Source: an uncultured Ruminococcus sp.
Lineage (GTDB): Bacteria > Bacillota > Clostridia > Oscillospirales > Ruminococcaceae
NCBI GenBank assembly: GCA_947169885.1
Contig: CAMVRM010000033.1
Coordinates: 1 to 36,735 of the forward strand
DNA: 36,735 nt
Reading direction: 5' to 3'
Made by a program: the position numbers and the translations under genes. Of this stretch, positions 29,147 through 36,735 are shown in pieces (within the stretch, counting starts at the first letter, position 1; every line of letters starts with the position of its first letter). The notes beneath the pieces are model-generated. The model made no database searches. It saw only the letters and a program-made list of their open reading frames with translations, and was not told the DNA's origin.

Positions 29147-31738
29147 ATGGCAGAACGTTACAGACAAACCCCCGAACAATTGTACGATGAGTTAGGCTCG
29201 TCGGCTACGGGACTGACCTCTGAGGGCGCAAAAGCGAATGCCGCAAAATACGGCAGGAACGAACTTACTCAGGGCAAGAAGAAAACTCCCTTGCAGATAT
29301 TTCTTTCCCAGTTTGCAGATTTCCTCGTTATCATCCTTATCATCGCCGCTATCGTTTCGGCGATAACGGGCGACGTTGAGAGCATGATCGTTATTGTCGC
29401 TGTTATCACTATGAATGCGATAATCGGAACAGTTCAGACGCTCAAAGCCGAGCGCAGTCTCGACAACCTCAAAAAGCTCAATTCACCTAATGCAAAGGTT
29501 CTGAGAAACGGCGAAAAACTCATCGTTCCCTCTGAGGAAGTGACTGTCGGCGACATCGTTATCCTTGAAGCAGGCGACAGCATTCCTGCTGACGGAAGAA
29601 TAATCGAATCCGCATCGCTCCAGACCAACGAGAGCGCACTCACGGGCGAATCGCTCAACATCGACAAGAGCATTGAGAACATCGACCGTGAAGTTCCCCT
29701 CGCTGACCGCAAGAACATGGTTTTCTCGGGAAGCTTCGTGACCTACGGACGTGGAAGTTTCATCGTTACAGACATCGGCATGAACACCGAAGTCGGCAAG
29801 ATCGCTACTCTTATCCAGAACGCAGACGAGCGCAAAACTCCTCTGCAAAACACCCTCGACAACTTCGGCAAGAAGCTTTCTGTTGCTATCCTTGCTATCT
29901 GCGTGATAGTTTTCGGACTGTCGCTCATGAGGGCTGACAAGATAAACTTTGACAGCGTTATGAGTTCGCTCATGTTCGCTATTGCACTTGCAGTTGCGGC
30001 TATCCCCGAAGCGCTCAGTTCTATCGTGACTATCGTGCTTTCTTTCGGCACGCAGAAGATGTCCAAGGAAAACGCTATCATGCGCAAATTGCAGGCTGTT
30101 GAGGGCTTAGGTTCGGTATCCGTTATCTGCTCGGACAAAACAGGTACTCTTACCCAGAACAAGATGACTGTCCGCCGCATCGTATGTGACGGTCACAGGA
30201 TAGTTGACACCAGCGTTGACGTTGGCAATATCAACGAAAAACAGCTTATCATCTCGTCAGTTCTCTGCAACGATTCTTCCTGCAAGGACGGCGTTGACAT
30301 CGGCGACCCCACCGAGACTGCACTTATCCACTTTGCTCACAAGGTAGGTCTTTCGGACGAGGAGATCAGAGAGAATTATCCCCGTATCAGCGAGATACCT
30401 TTCGATTCAGACAGAAAGCTCATGTCAACTCTGAACGTTGTGAACGGAAAGCATATCATGTACACAAAGGGTGCGACTGATGTGCTTATCGACCGCATGA
30501 ACGTAAGCGAGAGCGAAAAGAACGAGATACGTCATCAGGTAGAGCATATGTCGAAAAAGGGTCTGCGTATACTCTGCTTTGCTTACAAGGAATTTAACGG
30601 CGACAAGATCGACATTCCTGACGAATATGACCTCGAGTACATGGGTCTTATCGCTATGATGGATCCGCCCCGTGAGGAATCCAAGCAGGCAGTTGCTGAA
30701 TGTAAGAGCGCAGGCATCAAGCCCGTAATGATAACAGGCGACCACCTTATCACCGCTTCGGCTATCGCTAAGGAGATAGGCATTCTCGAAAACTTTGACG
30801 AAGCAGTTGAGGGAAGTGCGCTCGATCAGTACACTGACGAACAGCTCATCGACTTTGTTGCCGACAAGAGCGTTTACGCAAGAGTTACTCCCGAACACAA
30901 GATACGCATAGTAAAGGCATGGCAGTCACGCAACAACATCGTTGCGATGACAGGTGACGGCGTTAACGATGCACCTGCACTGAAACAGGCTGACGTTGGT
31001 GTTGCAATGGGCATCACGGGTACGGAAGTATCAAAGGACGCAGCCGCAATGGTGCTTGCTGATGACAACTTTGCAACGATCGTCAAGGCGGTCAAGAACG
31101 GCAGAAACATCTATGACAACATCAAGAAGTCTATCCTGTTCCTGCTGTCGGGCAACCTTGCAGGCATAATCGCAGTTCTGTTCAACTCTATCGCAGGTTT
31201 TGCGGCTCCCTTTGCGGCGATACACCTGCTGTTCATCAACCTGCTGACCGACTCGCTCCCTGCTATCGCACTGGGTCTTGAACCTCATTCTGACGAAGTA
31301 ATGAAGCGCAAGCCCCGTCCTGCTGACGAGAGCATCATGACAAAGCAGTTCCTGTTCGGAGTAAGTTACAGCGGTATAATAATTGCGATCGCAACGATAA
31401 TCGGCTTTATCATCGGCAAGCAGACCAGCAACGAACTCGGTATGACAATGGCATTTGCAACGCTTTGTATGTCAAGACTGTTCCACGGTTTCTCGGCTAA
31501 GGACGATGCACCTGTTATCTTCACAAAGAAGTTCTTCAACAACAAGTGGGGTCTTATGGCGTTTGCCGCAGGCATGATCTTCTTAAATCTTGTCCTGCTC
31601 GTTCCGGGTCTGCACAGCCTGTTCAAGATCTCGAACGACCTCGGTTCAACACAGATACTCACTATCTACGTGCTTTCTATCTGCTCGATGCTCGTTGTTC
31701 AGGCGTTCAAGTTCGTGCTGAAACTTGCTAAGAAATAA
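29147..31738 (+). CDS. P-type (P2A) cation-translocating ATPase, probable Mn2+/Ca2+ exporter
   Basis: 863 residues. Actuator motif TGES at 166-169, phosphorylation motif D330-KTGT, hinge TGDGVNDAP, membrane motif PEAL at 287-290 (position of the ion-binding PEGL), and NLLTDSLPAIALGLEP in TM6. Ten hydrophobic segments fit P2A pumps of the PacL/YoaB type. The control by a probable Mn2+-sensing riboswitch points to manganese as substrate, with calcium as alternative. AAAGGA precedes ATG 29147; an ORF starting at 29051 would run through the terminator and is rejected. Located in the plasma membrane; single-gene transcript. Confidence 0.92.
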   Translation: MAERYRQTPEQLYDELGSSATGLTSEGAKANAAKYGRNELTQGKKKTPLQIFLSQFADFLVIILIIAAIVSAITGDVESMIVIVAVITMNAIIGTVQTLKAERSLDNLKKLNSPNAKVLRNGEKLIVPSEEVTVGDIVILEAGDSIPADGRIIESASLQTNESALTGESLNIDKSIENIDREVPLADRKNMVFSGSFVTYGRGSFIVTDIGMNTEVGKIATLIQNADERKTPLQNTLDNFGKKLSVAILAICVIVFGLSLMRADKINFDSVMSSLMFAIALAVAAIPEALSSIVTIVLSFGTQKMSKENAIMRKLQAVEGLGSVSVICSDKTGTLTQNKMTVRRIVCDGHRIVDTSVDVGNINEKQLIISSVLCNDSSCKDGVDIGDPTETALIHFAHKVGLSDEEIRENYPRISEIPFDSDRKLMSTLNVVNGKHIMYTKGATDVLIDRMNVSESEKNEIRHQVEHMSKKGLRILCFAYKEFNGDKIDIPDEYDLEYMGLIAMMDPPREESKQAVAECKSAGIKPVMITGDHLITASAIAKEIGILENFDEAVEGSALDQYTDEQLIDFVADKSVYARVTPEHKIRIVKAWQSRNNIVAMTGDGVNDAPALKQADVGVAMGITGTEVSKDAAAMVLADDNFATIVKAVKNGRNIYDNIKKSILFLLSGNLAGIIAVLFNSIAGFAAPFAAIHLLFINLLTDSLPAIALGLEPHSDEVMKRKPRPADESIMTKQFLFGVSYSGIIIAIATIIGFIIGKQTSNELGMTMAFATLCMSRLFHGFSAKDDAPVIFTKKFFNNKWGLMAFAAGMIFLNLVLLVPGLHSLFKISNDLGSTQILTIYVLSICSMLVVQAFKFVLKLAKK

Positions 31739-31837
31739 TTGGTATTTGCCCTCGTTAATGTCATTCTGACATTTTGTGTAACGGACTTCATGTCCGTTGG
31801 GTGTTAATGTCCTTTGGACATTATAGGATTTTTTCGG

Positions 31838-32176
31838 GAAACGCTTACGCTGTCCCGAAAAATAAAAATCGGCATTATGGTGCTTCTACCCTCGTTTGAG
31901 GTGTGCCATAATGCCGATTGCTTTTTGTTAGTGTGTTTTTGGATATGCCGATTTTTGACTTGTGGGGGAAGTTTGAGCGCTTAGGTTTAATTTTGTTTTG
32001 ACTGCTCTTTTTATCGCCCCCTTGGGGCGAATGAGGACTTTGCCCTCAAACTCCCACCAAAGGGAAAACCCTTTTGAAAAAGGGTTATTCCCTCTGGACT
32101 CTCTTTCCTAAAACTTTTAGTCCTCTGGCGCTCACGGTTCATTTGTGCTGACTTTTCGGTTCACGTCAGTCTTTCT
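31838..32176 (-). repeat. Long inverted repeat, copy 1
   Basis: The minus strand matches 36386-36735 along its whole length by eye, with scattered substitutions and indels. Shared blocks include GACTGACGTGAACC, AAAAGTTTTAGGAAAGAGAG, AACCCTTTTTCAAAAGGGTT and the hairpin beginning AATCGGCATTA. Lies 3' of the dCache/GGDEF-like gene. Confidence 0.85.
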
Positions 32177-32231
32177 TATCTCTTATCTCTTATCTCTTAT
32201 CTCTTATTTCTTATCTCTTATCTCTTATTTC
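32174..32231 (-). repeat. Heptad array (8 units of ATAAGAG/ATAAGAA)
   Basis: Read on the minus strand, eight consecutive 7-mers follow within 10 bases of the stop codon of the dCache/GGDEF-like gene: ATAAGAG, ATAAGAG, ATAAGAA, then four ATAAGAG and ATAAGAA. It merges directly into the long inverted repeat. Confidence 0.85.
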
Positions 32232-32233
32232 AT

Positions 32234-33829
32234 TTAGAGTGCTGCGTAGTCTATCATGCCGTATGTCGCTTCGCCTGTCTTGTTCGTCATGTCTTTCAAA
32301 GCCGTGATGACTGATGTGTCAAGCGCTCCCGACTTCCTGATGACTGCAACTTTGTATCTTGGATATATCGTGCCGTATTTCTCTGTCGCCTGCGGGATGA
32401 GCAACTGCCTTAGTGCTGTGTTTACTTTGTCGATGACTACATCTGATTCTTTGTTCTCACCCTCAGCTTGCAGCATTACTACAAATTCGTCAGAACCCGT
32501 GCGGTAAATGTTCTCCTCACCGAATACCTCTTTCAGATCGTCAACAGTGTGTACAAGTATCTGGTCGCCCGAATCGTTGCCGTACTGCGAGTTGATGCCG
32601 CTGAAATCACAGATGTTGAACATCGCAAAATAATACTTCTGCTTTTCGCCTCCTGCTTTCTCAGCCGATACCGAGAAACTTATACGGTTGTTGATACCAG
32701 TCAGAACGTCCTTGAACATCGCCGTGTTGAGCGATTTCTTAGTAAGGTTGTTCTTCGCAATGGTCGAAACCAGCTTCTGGTTGATCTTCTGCTGCCGCCT
32801 TGTGATAAGGTTGAATACGAGAATGAGTCCTAAAATAACAACTGCGAATATGCCGAGATATACTCTCATAGTGATCGCAAGTGCGTAAACTTCGCTCTTT
32901 TCATCATCGATCATAACGATCCAGCCGTACTGCGGTATGTATGCGTAGCTTGAAATATAGGTCGTGCCGTTTTCCTTGTACTGGAATTCCGATGTCTTGG
33001 GTTCGCTGCTGCCGTTCAGCTCTCCGCAAAGCTTGACTATCTCGGAGTTCTGCGCTTCGATGTCGATGTTTTCAGCGTCTTTGTTGAAGATGTACTTGTT
33101 GTCGGCAACATTTACCATGCTGTAAGTCGAACCTTCAAGACCTCTTACAGGTATCTTGTCAAGAGTGTCCACCAGACCGCTTGTGAATATGCCGAGACCC
33201 ACAAGTCCGATAGGCTGGTTCGCATCGTCAAAAACTGCTATGTACATCGAGATACACTGCTTGCCGCTCGCAGGCGAGATGATGATACCTGCATTGTAAA
33301 GACCGTTGTCGCCGTTGATAAGTGAATCTTGCAGCTGCTTTAATTTTTCGGGGTCTTTACGTGTGGTGATGCCGACAACATCGGGGTTGGTCTGCGTGAG
33401 AACGAGCGTGTCCCATGTGCCTATCCAAACGCCTTCAAGGTTGTCGATGTCCTTGCCGAATTCCTCGGTATAAGCCTGAGCCACATTAACAAGTCTTACC
33501 GCCTCGGGATCGGGCGAAGCAATTTTGAGTTCCTTGTCAACGACCGTGTGATAATCCACCTTCTTGCCGTATTCAAGAAGTTCTTTTACCTGCGAAGCCT
33601 TGCTGAAATTCCTGAGCGTTTTTTCGGCGTTCTCGATGTATGATTCGATTATGCTCGCACGCTCGTCAGTGATAGCGCCCATGTGTGAAACTGCGTTCTC
33701 ACGGGTCTTTGTGCTAATGGTTTTTGTGATGAACAGCGAAAGAGCGAGCATCACGACCAGCTGGACGATAAGGACGGTATTCAGGGTGTTAAAGCCCTTG
33801 CCTGCGTCCTTTTTTTTGTTTGTACTCAT
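32234..33829 (-). CDS. dCache membrane protein with degenerate GGDEF domain
   Basis: 531 residues. TM1 about 17-35, an extracytoplasmic dCache-like sensor about 40-315, TM2 about 322-343, then a GGDEF-type domain. The latter shows DVLTGINNR (374-382), the metal-site region FNICDFSGIN, and the active-site loop G445-S-D-E-F449 with serine replacing the second glycine. Catalysis of c-di-GMP synthesis is therefore doubtful; it could be a GTP- or c-di-GMP-binding receptor. AGAGAGG precedes the ATG, 35 bases after the deaminase-like gene, suggesting an operon. Ligand unknown; gut Clostridia dCache domains often bind amino acids (family knowledge). Confidence 0.85.
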   Translation of the reverse strand: MSTNKKKDAGKGFNTLNTVLIVQLVVMLALSLFITKTISTKTRENAVSHMGAITDERASIIESYIENAEKTLRNFSKASQVKELLEYGKKVDYHTVVDKELKIASPDPEAVRLVNVAQAYTEEFGKDIDNLEGVWIGTWDTLVLTQTNPDVVGITTRKDPEKLKQLQDSLINGDNGLYNAGIIISPASGKQCISMYIAVFDDANQPIGLVGLGIFTSGLVDTLDKIPVRGLEGSTYSMVNVADNKYIFNKDAENIDIEAQNSEIVKLCGELNGSSEPKTSEFQYKENGTTYISSYAYIPQYGWIVMIDDEKSEVYALAITMRVYLGIFAVVILGLILVFNLITRRQQKINQKLVSTIAKNNLTKKSLNTAMFKDVLTGINNRISFSVSAEKAGGEKQKYYFAMFNICDFSGINSQYGNDSGDQILVHTVDDLKEVFGEENIYRTGSDEFVVMLQAEGENKESDVVIDKVNTALRQLLIPQATEKYGTIYPRYKVAVIRKSGALDTSVITALKDMTNKTGEATYGMIDYAAL

Positions 33830-33864
33830 TTTTATTTACCTCTCTGTCTATGGTGTGTTGTGTG

Positions 33865-34428
33865 TCAGCCAAAAAGACCGAACAGCTTTTTCTTCTTTGG
33901 CTTGCTTAGTTGTTCGAGAAGTTCCTCGTCTTCCTCATCGTCATCATCAACGCCCTCCATGATGCTGTTTATCCTGTCTTTGAGAAGATCGCCCTTTGCG
34001 CTGATGTTCCGCATGGGTGCGGCGGCAGGCTGATTTCCGCCCGAGAACCTTGCGATCTCAGCAAGCGGTATCATTCTGTCGGGCATAGCAACGCACGCCT
34101 GAGCATTCTCAGCCCCCTGCGACAGGATAAAGTTCACGCAGGCGGCACACGGGAGCATTGCGGTGCGGTTCATGGCGCTTATGAGGATAAGTTCAGCTAT
34201 TGCAGTATCGCCGTATGACTGCATATTTCTAACAGCGTCGATCTCGGCGTGAAGCTCTGTAATTACCCCGTTGACAGGCTCGGGGCGGCTGACCCCGTAA
34301 TAGATCCTTCCCGACCTTGTGCTGATAACGCAGACTGTTTTTTCGGGTGTTATCATCTCGCCCCCCGCAGCCAGCTTGTTGACGGTATCGACCGCCGCAG
34401 CATAGATCGCTTCAAAAGTCATTTGCAT
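33865..34428 (-). CDS. Cytidine-deaminase-fold protein with charged C-terminal tail
   Basis: 187 residues. The CDA zinc site is complete: H60-A-E62 and P93-C94-A-A-C97. The rest deviates from housekeeping cytidine deaminase, with a spacer of 31 residues between the two motifs and an extra C-terminal part containing a D/E-run (VDDDDEEDEE) followed by KKKK and LFGLFG. Substrate may be a free nucleoside, base or other amine. Start ATG 34428 follows an AGAGGGGGG ribosome site; ATG 34422 is possible. A start at 34518 lies in the leader and is rejected. First gene of a unit with the dCache protein. Confidence 0.82.
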   Translation of the reverse strand: MQMTFEAIYAAAVDTVNKLAAGGEMITPEKTVCVISTRSGRIYYGVSRPEPVNGVITELHAEIDAVRNMQSYGDTAIAELILISAMNRTAMLPCAACVNFILSQGAENAQACVAMPDRMIPLAEIARFSGGNQPAAAPMRNISAKGDLLKDRINSIMEGVDDDDEEDEELLEQLSKPKKKKLFGLFG

Positions 34429-34532
34429 TGACCCCCCCTCTTTAAATAAATTGATCTGCACTTGATTTTTGTTTAATAAAGCAAAAACTTTCAATATTTT
34501 AACTAATGATTTGTGCAAATCTCTGTATATTC

Positions 34533-34561
34533 ATAATATCACAACAATTTCGGCATTTCAA
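34533..34561 (-). promoter_or_regulatory. Promoter of the deaminase/dCache unit
   Basis: On the minus strand TTGAAA (34561-34556), 17 bases, TATTAT (34538-34533) with an extended TGA. About 100 bases of leader follow before the ATG at 34428. Confidence 0.75.
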
Positions 34562-34735
34562 GTATTTTACGATAAATTTTACATTTTATTAACATTTCTT
34601 GATTTGATTGTAGTCGAATAACAAATTTGTCATTTAACGTGACTGCATGGTGCTTGCTATACTGTCAAACTGCACAATTTGCCTATGATATAACTAATTA
34701 TATTGCCGAAAATAGTGAACAAATGTTTATGTGCA
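34562..34735. other. AT-rich divergent spacer
   Basis: Between the promoters of the deaminase unit and the FGGY kinase. AT-rich, no gene seen, no strong hairpin recognised. Confidence 0.5.
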
Positions 34736-34765
34736 TTTACAAGTCATCTTTAAATGTGTTATCAT
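34736..34765 (+). promoter_or_regulatory. Promoter of the FGGY kinase
   Basis: TTTACA (34736-34741), 18 bases, TATCAT (34760-34765) with an extended TGT. Deviates from consensus, fitting a regulated gene. Confidence 0.6.
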
Positions 34766-34798
34766 ATTATTGAAAAGTTCAACATACGGAGGTAAAAA

Positions 34799-36388
34799 AT
34801 GGATATTATAAACACGATAAAAAGCGGCGGCGCTGTGATAGGAATTGAGTTCGGCTCGACAAGGATAAAATCGGTGCTTATCGGCGAGGACAATGCTCCT
34901 GCCGCTTCGGGCGCTTACGAGTGGGAGAGCAGGCTGACGGACGGTGTGTGGAGCTATCCGCTCGAACAGATACACGAGGGTCTGACGGCAAGCTTTGCAG
35001 CGCTCAAAAAGGACGTGCAGGAAAAATACGGCGTTGAGCTGACTTCTGCCAAGGCTTTCGGCGTGTCGGCGATGATGCACGGATACCTTGCGTTCGACAG
35101 CAAAGGCGAACTGCTTGTGCCGTTTCGCACATGGAGAAACACCATTACTGCCGAAGCCGCCGACAAGCTGACGGAAGAGTTCGGGTTCAACATTCCCCAG
35201 CGATGGAGCATCGCACATCTCTATCAAGCAATATTAAATAATGAAGAACACGTTAAAAATATTGCTTTTGTCACAACTCTTGCCGGATATGTACACAGTC
35301 TGCTGACGGGTGAAAAAGTCATCGGTATAGGCGACGCTTCGGGGATAATGCCCATTGACCCCGAAAGGAAAAACTATGATGCGAAAATGACCGCACGTTT
35401 TGACGAACTGACCGCAGGGACGGCGTTCGGAAAGAGCCTTTCGGACGTGCTGCCTAAGATCGTTCAGGCAGGTGAATGCGCAGGAAAGCTGACCGAACAC
35501 GGCGCAAAGCTTCTTGACCCGACAGGCGGTTTCAGTGCAGGCGTTCCGTTCTGTCCCCCCGAGGGTGATGCTCAAACGGGCATGACTGCGACCAACAGTA
35601 TCGTTCCAAAAACGGGTAACGTGTCGGCAGGGACTTCGATATTCGCCATGATCGTGCTTGAAAAGGCGCTGAGAGCCGTTCACCGTGAGATCGACATGGT
35701 GACGACCCCCGAGGGTCTGCCTGTTGCCATGGTGCATTGCAACAACTGTTCTTCCGACCTTGATGCGTGGGTAAAGATGTTTGAAGGCGTGCTGACGGCG
35801 GCAGGCTGTGAACTTACGAAACCTCAGCTTTACGACCTTTTCTACGGACTTGCGGACAAGGGCGCTCCCGACTGCGGCGGGATAATATCATACAACTACT
35901 ATGCAGGCGAGCAGATAACACAGCTTGAAGAAGGCAGACCGTTAGTTTTCCGTCAGCCCGATTCGGCGTTCACGGCTGAAAATTTTGCGAGAAGTCTTGT
36001 GTATTCGACTGTTGCCACGCTCAAACTGGGTATGGACATTCTGACAAAAGAAGAACAAGCAGGTTTAGAGCGTATCTATGCGCACGGGGGTCTTTTCAAG
36101 AACCCTGTTCCGTCGCAGGGCATACTTGCGGCGGCGCTGGGCTGTTCGGTAACGCTGATGAAAACGGCAGGCGAAGGCGGTGCGTGGGGTATAGCGTTGC
36201 TTGCGAAGTACATGATACGTAAGAACAGAGAAGCAAGTCTGAGAGAGTTTCTTTCGGGGGAAGTTTTTGCGGACACGGAGGAAAGCACGGTAACGCCGAA
36301 GCAGTCGGACAAAGAGGGACTTGCGGAATATATGAAACTATATGAACAAGGTTTATCAGCCGAAAAAGCACTGACGAGATCTAAATAA
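34799..36388 (+). CDS. FGGY-family carbohydrate kinase
   Basis: 529 residues, typical size. N-terminal phosphate motif GIEFGSTRIK at 15-24 (with E where D is usual), a substrate-region phrase VSAMMHGYLAFD, catalytic-base candidate in EGDAQTG, and C-terminal ATP-site phrase HGGLFKNP. The family phosphorylates ketopentoses or related sugars; the specific sugar (xylulose, ribulose, fuculose or rhamnulose) cannot be decided. No isomerase or transporter is next to it. GGAGG precedes the ATG. The last residues (about SK) and the stop are supplied by the AAATAAG heptads that follow. Confidence 0.87.
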   Translation: MDIINTIKSGGAVIGIEFGSTRIKSVLIGEDNAPAASGAYEWESRLTDGVWSYPLEQIHEGLTASFAALKKDVQEKYGVELTSAKAFGVSAMMHGYLAFDSKGELLVPFRTWRNTITAEAADKLTEEFGFNIPQRWSIAHLYQAILNNEEHVKNIAFVTTLAGYVHSLLTGEKVIGIGDASGIMPIDPERKNYDAKMTARFDELTAGTAFGKSLSDVLPKIVQAGECAGKLTEHGAKLLDPTGGFSAGVPFCPPEGDAQTGMTATNSIVPKTGNVSAGTSIFAMIVLEKALRAVHREIDMVTTPEGLPVAMVHCNNCSSDLDAWVKMFEGVLTAAGCELTKPQLYDLFYGLADKGAPDCGGIISYNYYAGEQITQLEEGRPLVFRQPDSAFTAENFARSLVYSTVATLKLGMDILTKEEQAGLERIYAHGGLFKNPVPSQGILAAALGCSVTLMKTAGEGGAWGIALLAKYMIRKNREASLREFLSGEVFADTEESTVTPKQSDKEGLAEYMKLYEQGLSAEKALTRSK

Positions 36389-36735
36389 GAAATAAGAAAG
36401 ACTGACGTGAACCCACACAAAGTCAAAACAAATGAAGTGTGAGCGCCAGAGATTCAAAAGTTTTAGGAAAGAGAGTCCAGAGGGAATAACCCTTTTTCAA
36501 AAGGGTTTTCCCTTTGGTGGGAGTTTGAGGGCAAAGTCCTCATTCGCCCCTATGGGGCGATAGAAAGAAGGGCGCAAAACAAAATAAAGATAAAGCGCTC
36601 AAACGTCCCCAACAAGTCAAAAATCGGCATACCAAAACCAAATTACCAAAAATAATCGGCATTAAGGTACATCTCAAACGAGGGTAGAAGCACCATAATG
36701 CCGATTTTTATTTTTCGGGACAGCGTAAGCGATTC
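36386..36735 (+). repeat. Long inverted repeat, copy 2 (cut by window end)
   Basis: Starts TAAATAAGAAATAAGAAAG at the kinase stop codon and matches the minus strand of 31838-32176 to the end of the window. Contains an AACCCTTTTTCAAAAGGGTT hairpin within 36481-36513 and the AATCGGCATTA/TAATGCCGATT hairpin near 36655-36706, followed by a T-run. Confidence 0.85.

Larger units (their letters stand above)
31739..32233. other. Convergent intergenic region with hairpins and repeat copy 1
   Basis: No gene. First, a row of four short palindromes: 31757-31773, 31780-31798, 31806-31822 and 31831-31861. Then a 14-bp stem with a 25-base loop (31867-31880 with 31906-31919) and a GGGAAAACCC-type hairpin at about 32061-32093. 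The stretch 31838-32176 is an inverted copy of 36386-36735. A heptad array closes it. Confidence 0.75.

Noticed and set aside
32174-32231. CRISPR-like array
   Set aside because: The 7-base units are directly contiguous, with no spacers and no cas genes anywhere.

Overview
The window is a Clostridia-type chromosome segment, most like a rumen or gut Ruminococcus (inference). Supporting signs are consensus sigma-A promoters with extended -10 boxes, GGAGG-type ribosome sites, many small lipoproteins, an aryl-pyruvate ferredoxin oxidoreductase operon and FeFe-hydrogenase-type maturation genes. No rRNA, tRNA, CRISPR array or phage module was seen.

Layout. (1) 1-7.9 kb: an SCP2-like protein; a TPR-like protein with a lipoprotein; a tight four-gene operon (membrane protein, lipoprotein, divergent Hsp90, small protein); and another lipoprotein. 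(2) 8-14.3 kb, minus strand: iorA, a REP-associated transposase (RAYT), a zinc-ribbon protein, a small membrane protein, iorB, a paaK-like ligase, two small unknowns and a double-ACT protein. This is an aromatic 2-oxoacid / arylacetyl-CoA operon with an inserted mobile gene. (3) 14.5-28.0 kb, plus strand, the centrepiece: a TM1266-type hydrogenase-system regulator; a HydE radical SAM enzyme; a NifH/NifD/NifK-like triplet (A); a second NifH/NifD/NifK-like triplet (B); then hypF, hypC, hypD and hypE. No nifB, nifE/N, hydF, hydG, hypA, hypB or hydrogenase structural gene lies in the window. (4) 28.0-31.7 kb: a noncoding stretch with several inverted repeats, a probable yybP-ykoY (Mn2+) riboswitch and a P-type cation ATPase. 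(5) 31.8-36.7 kb: a dCache/degenerate-GGDEF membrane protein and a CDA-fold deaminase (minus strand), an FGGY sugar kinase (plus strand), and two inverted copies of a roughly 340-bp intergenic repeat.

How the centrepiece may work. HypC/D/E/F build an Fe(CN)2(CO) unit, HydE processes an organometallic Fe synthon in H-cluster assembly, and NifH/NifDK-like proteins are ATP-driven reductases or cluster scaffolds. Their co-localisation, with two parallel reductase triplets of different cysteine content, suggests an undescribed system that builds or uses a CO/CN-bearing or other complex iron cofactor. That is inference; the substrate cannot be read from sequence.

The window is also littered with an AAATAAG/AGATAAG heptad repeat family that sits next to stop codons, supplies the last codons of some genes, and flanks a four-helix-bundle (S23/IVP-type) gene inserted between hypD and hypE.
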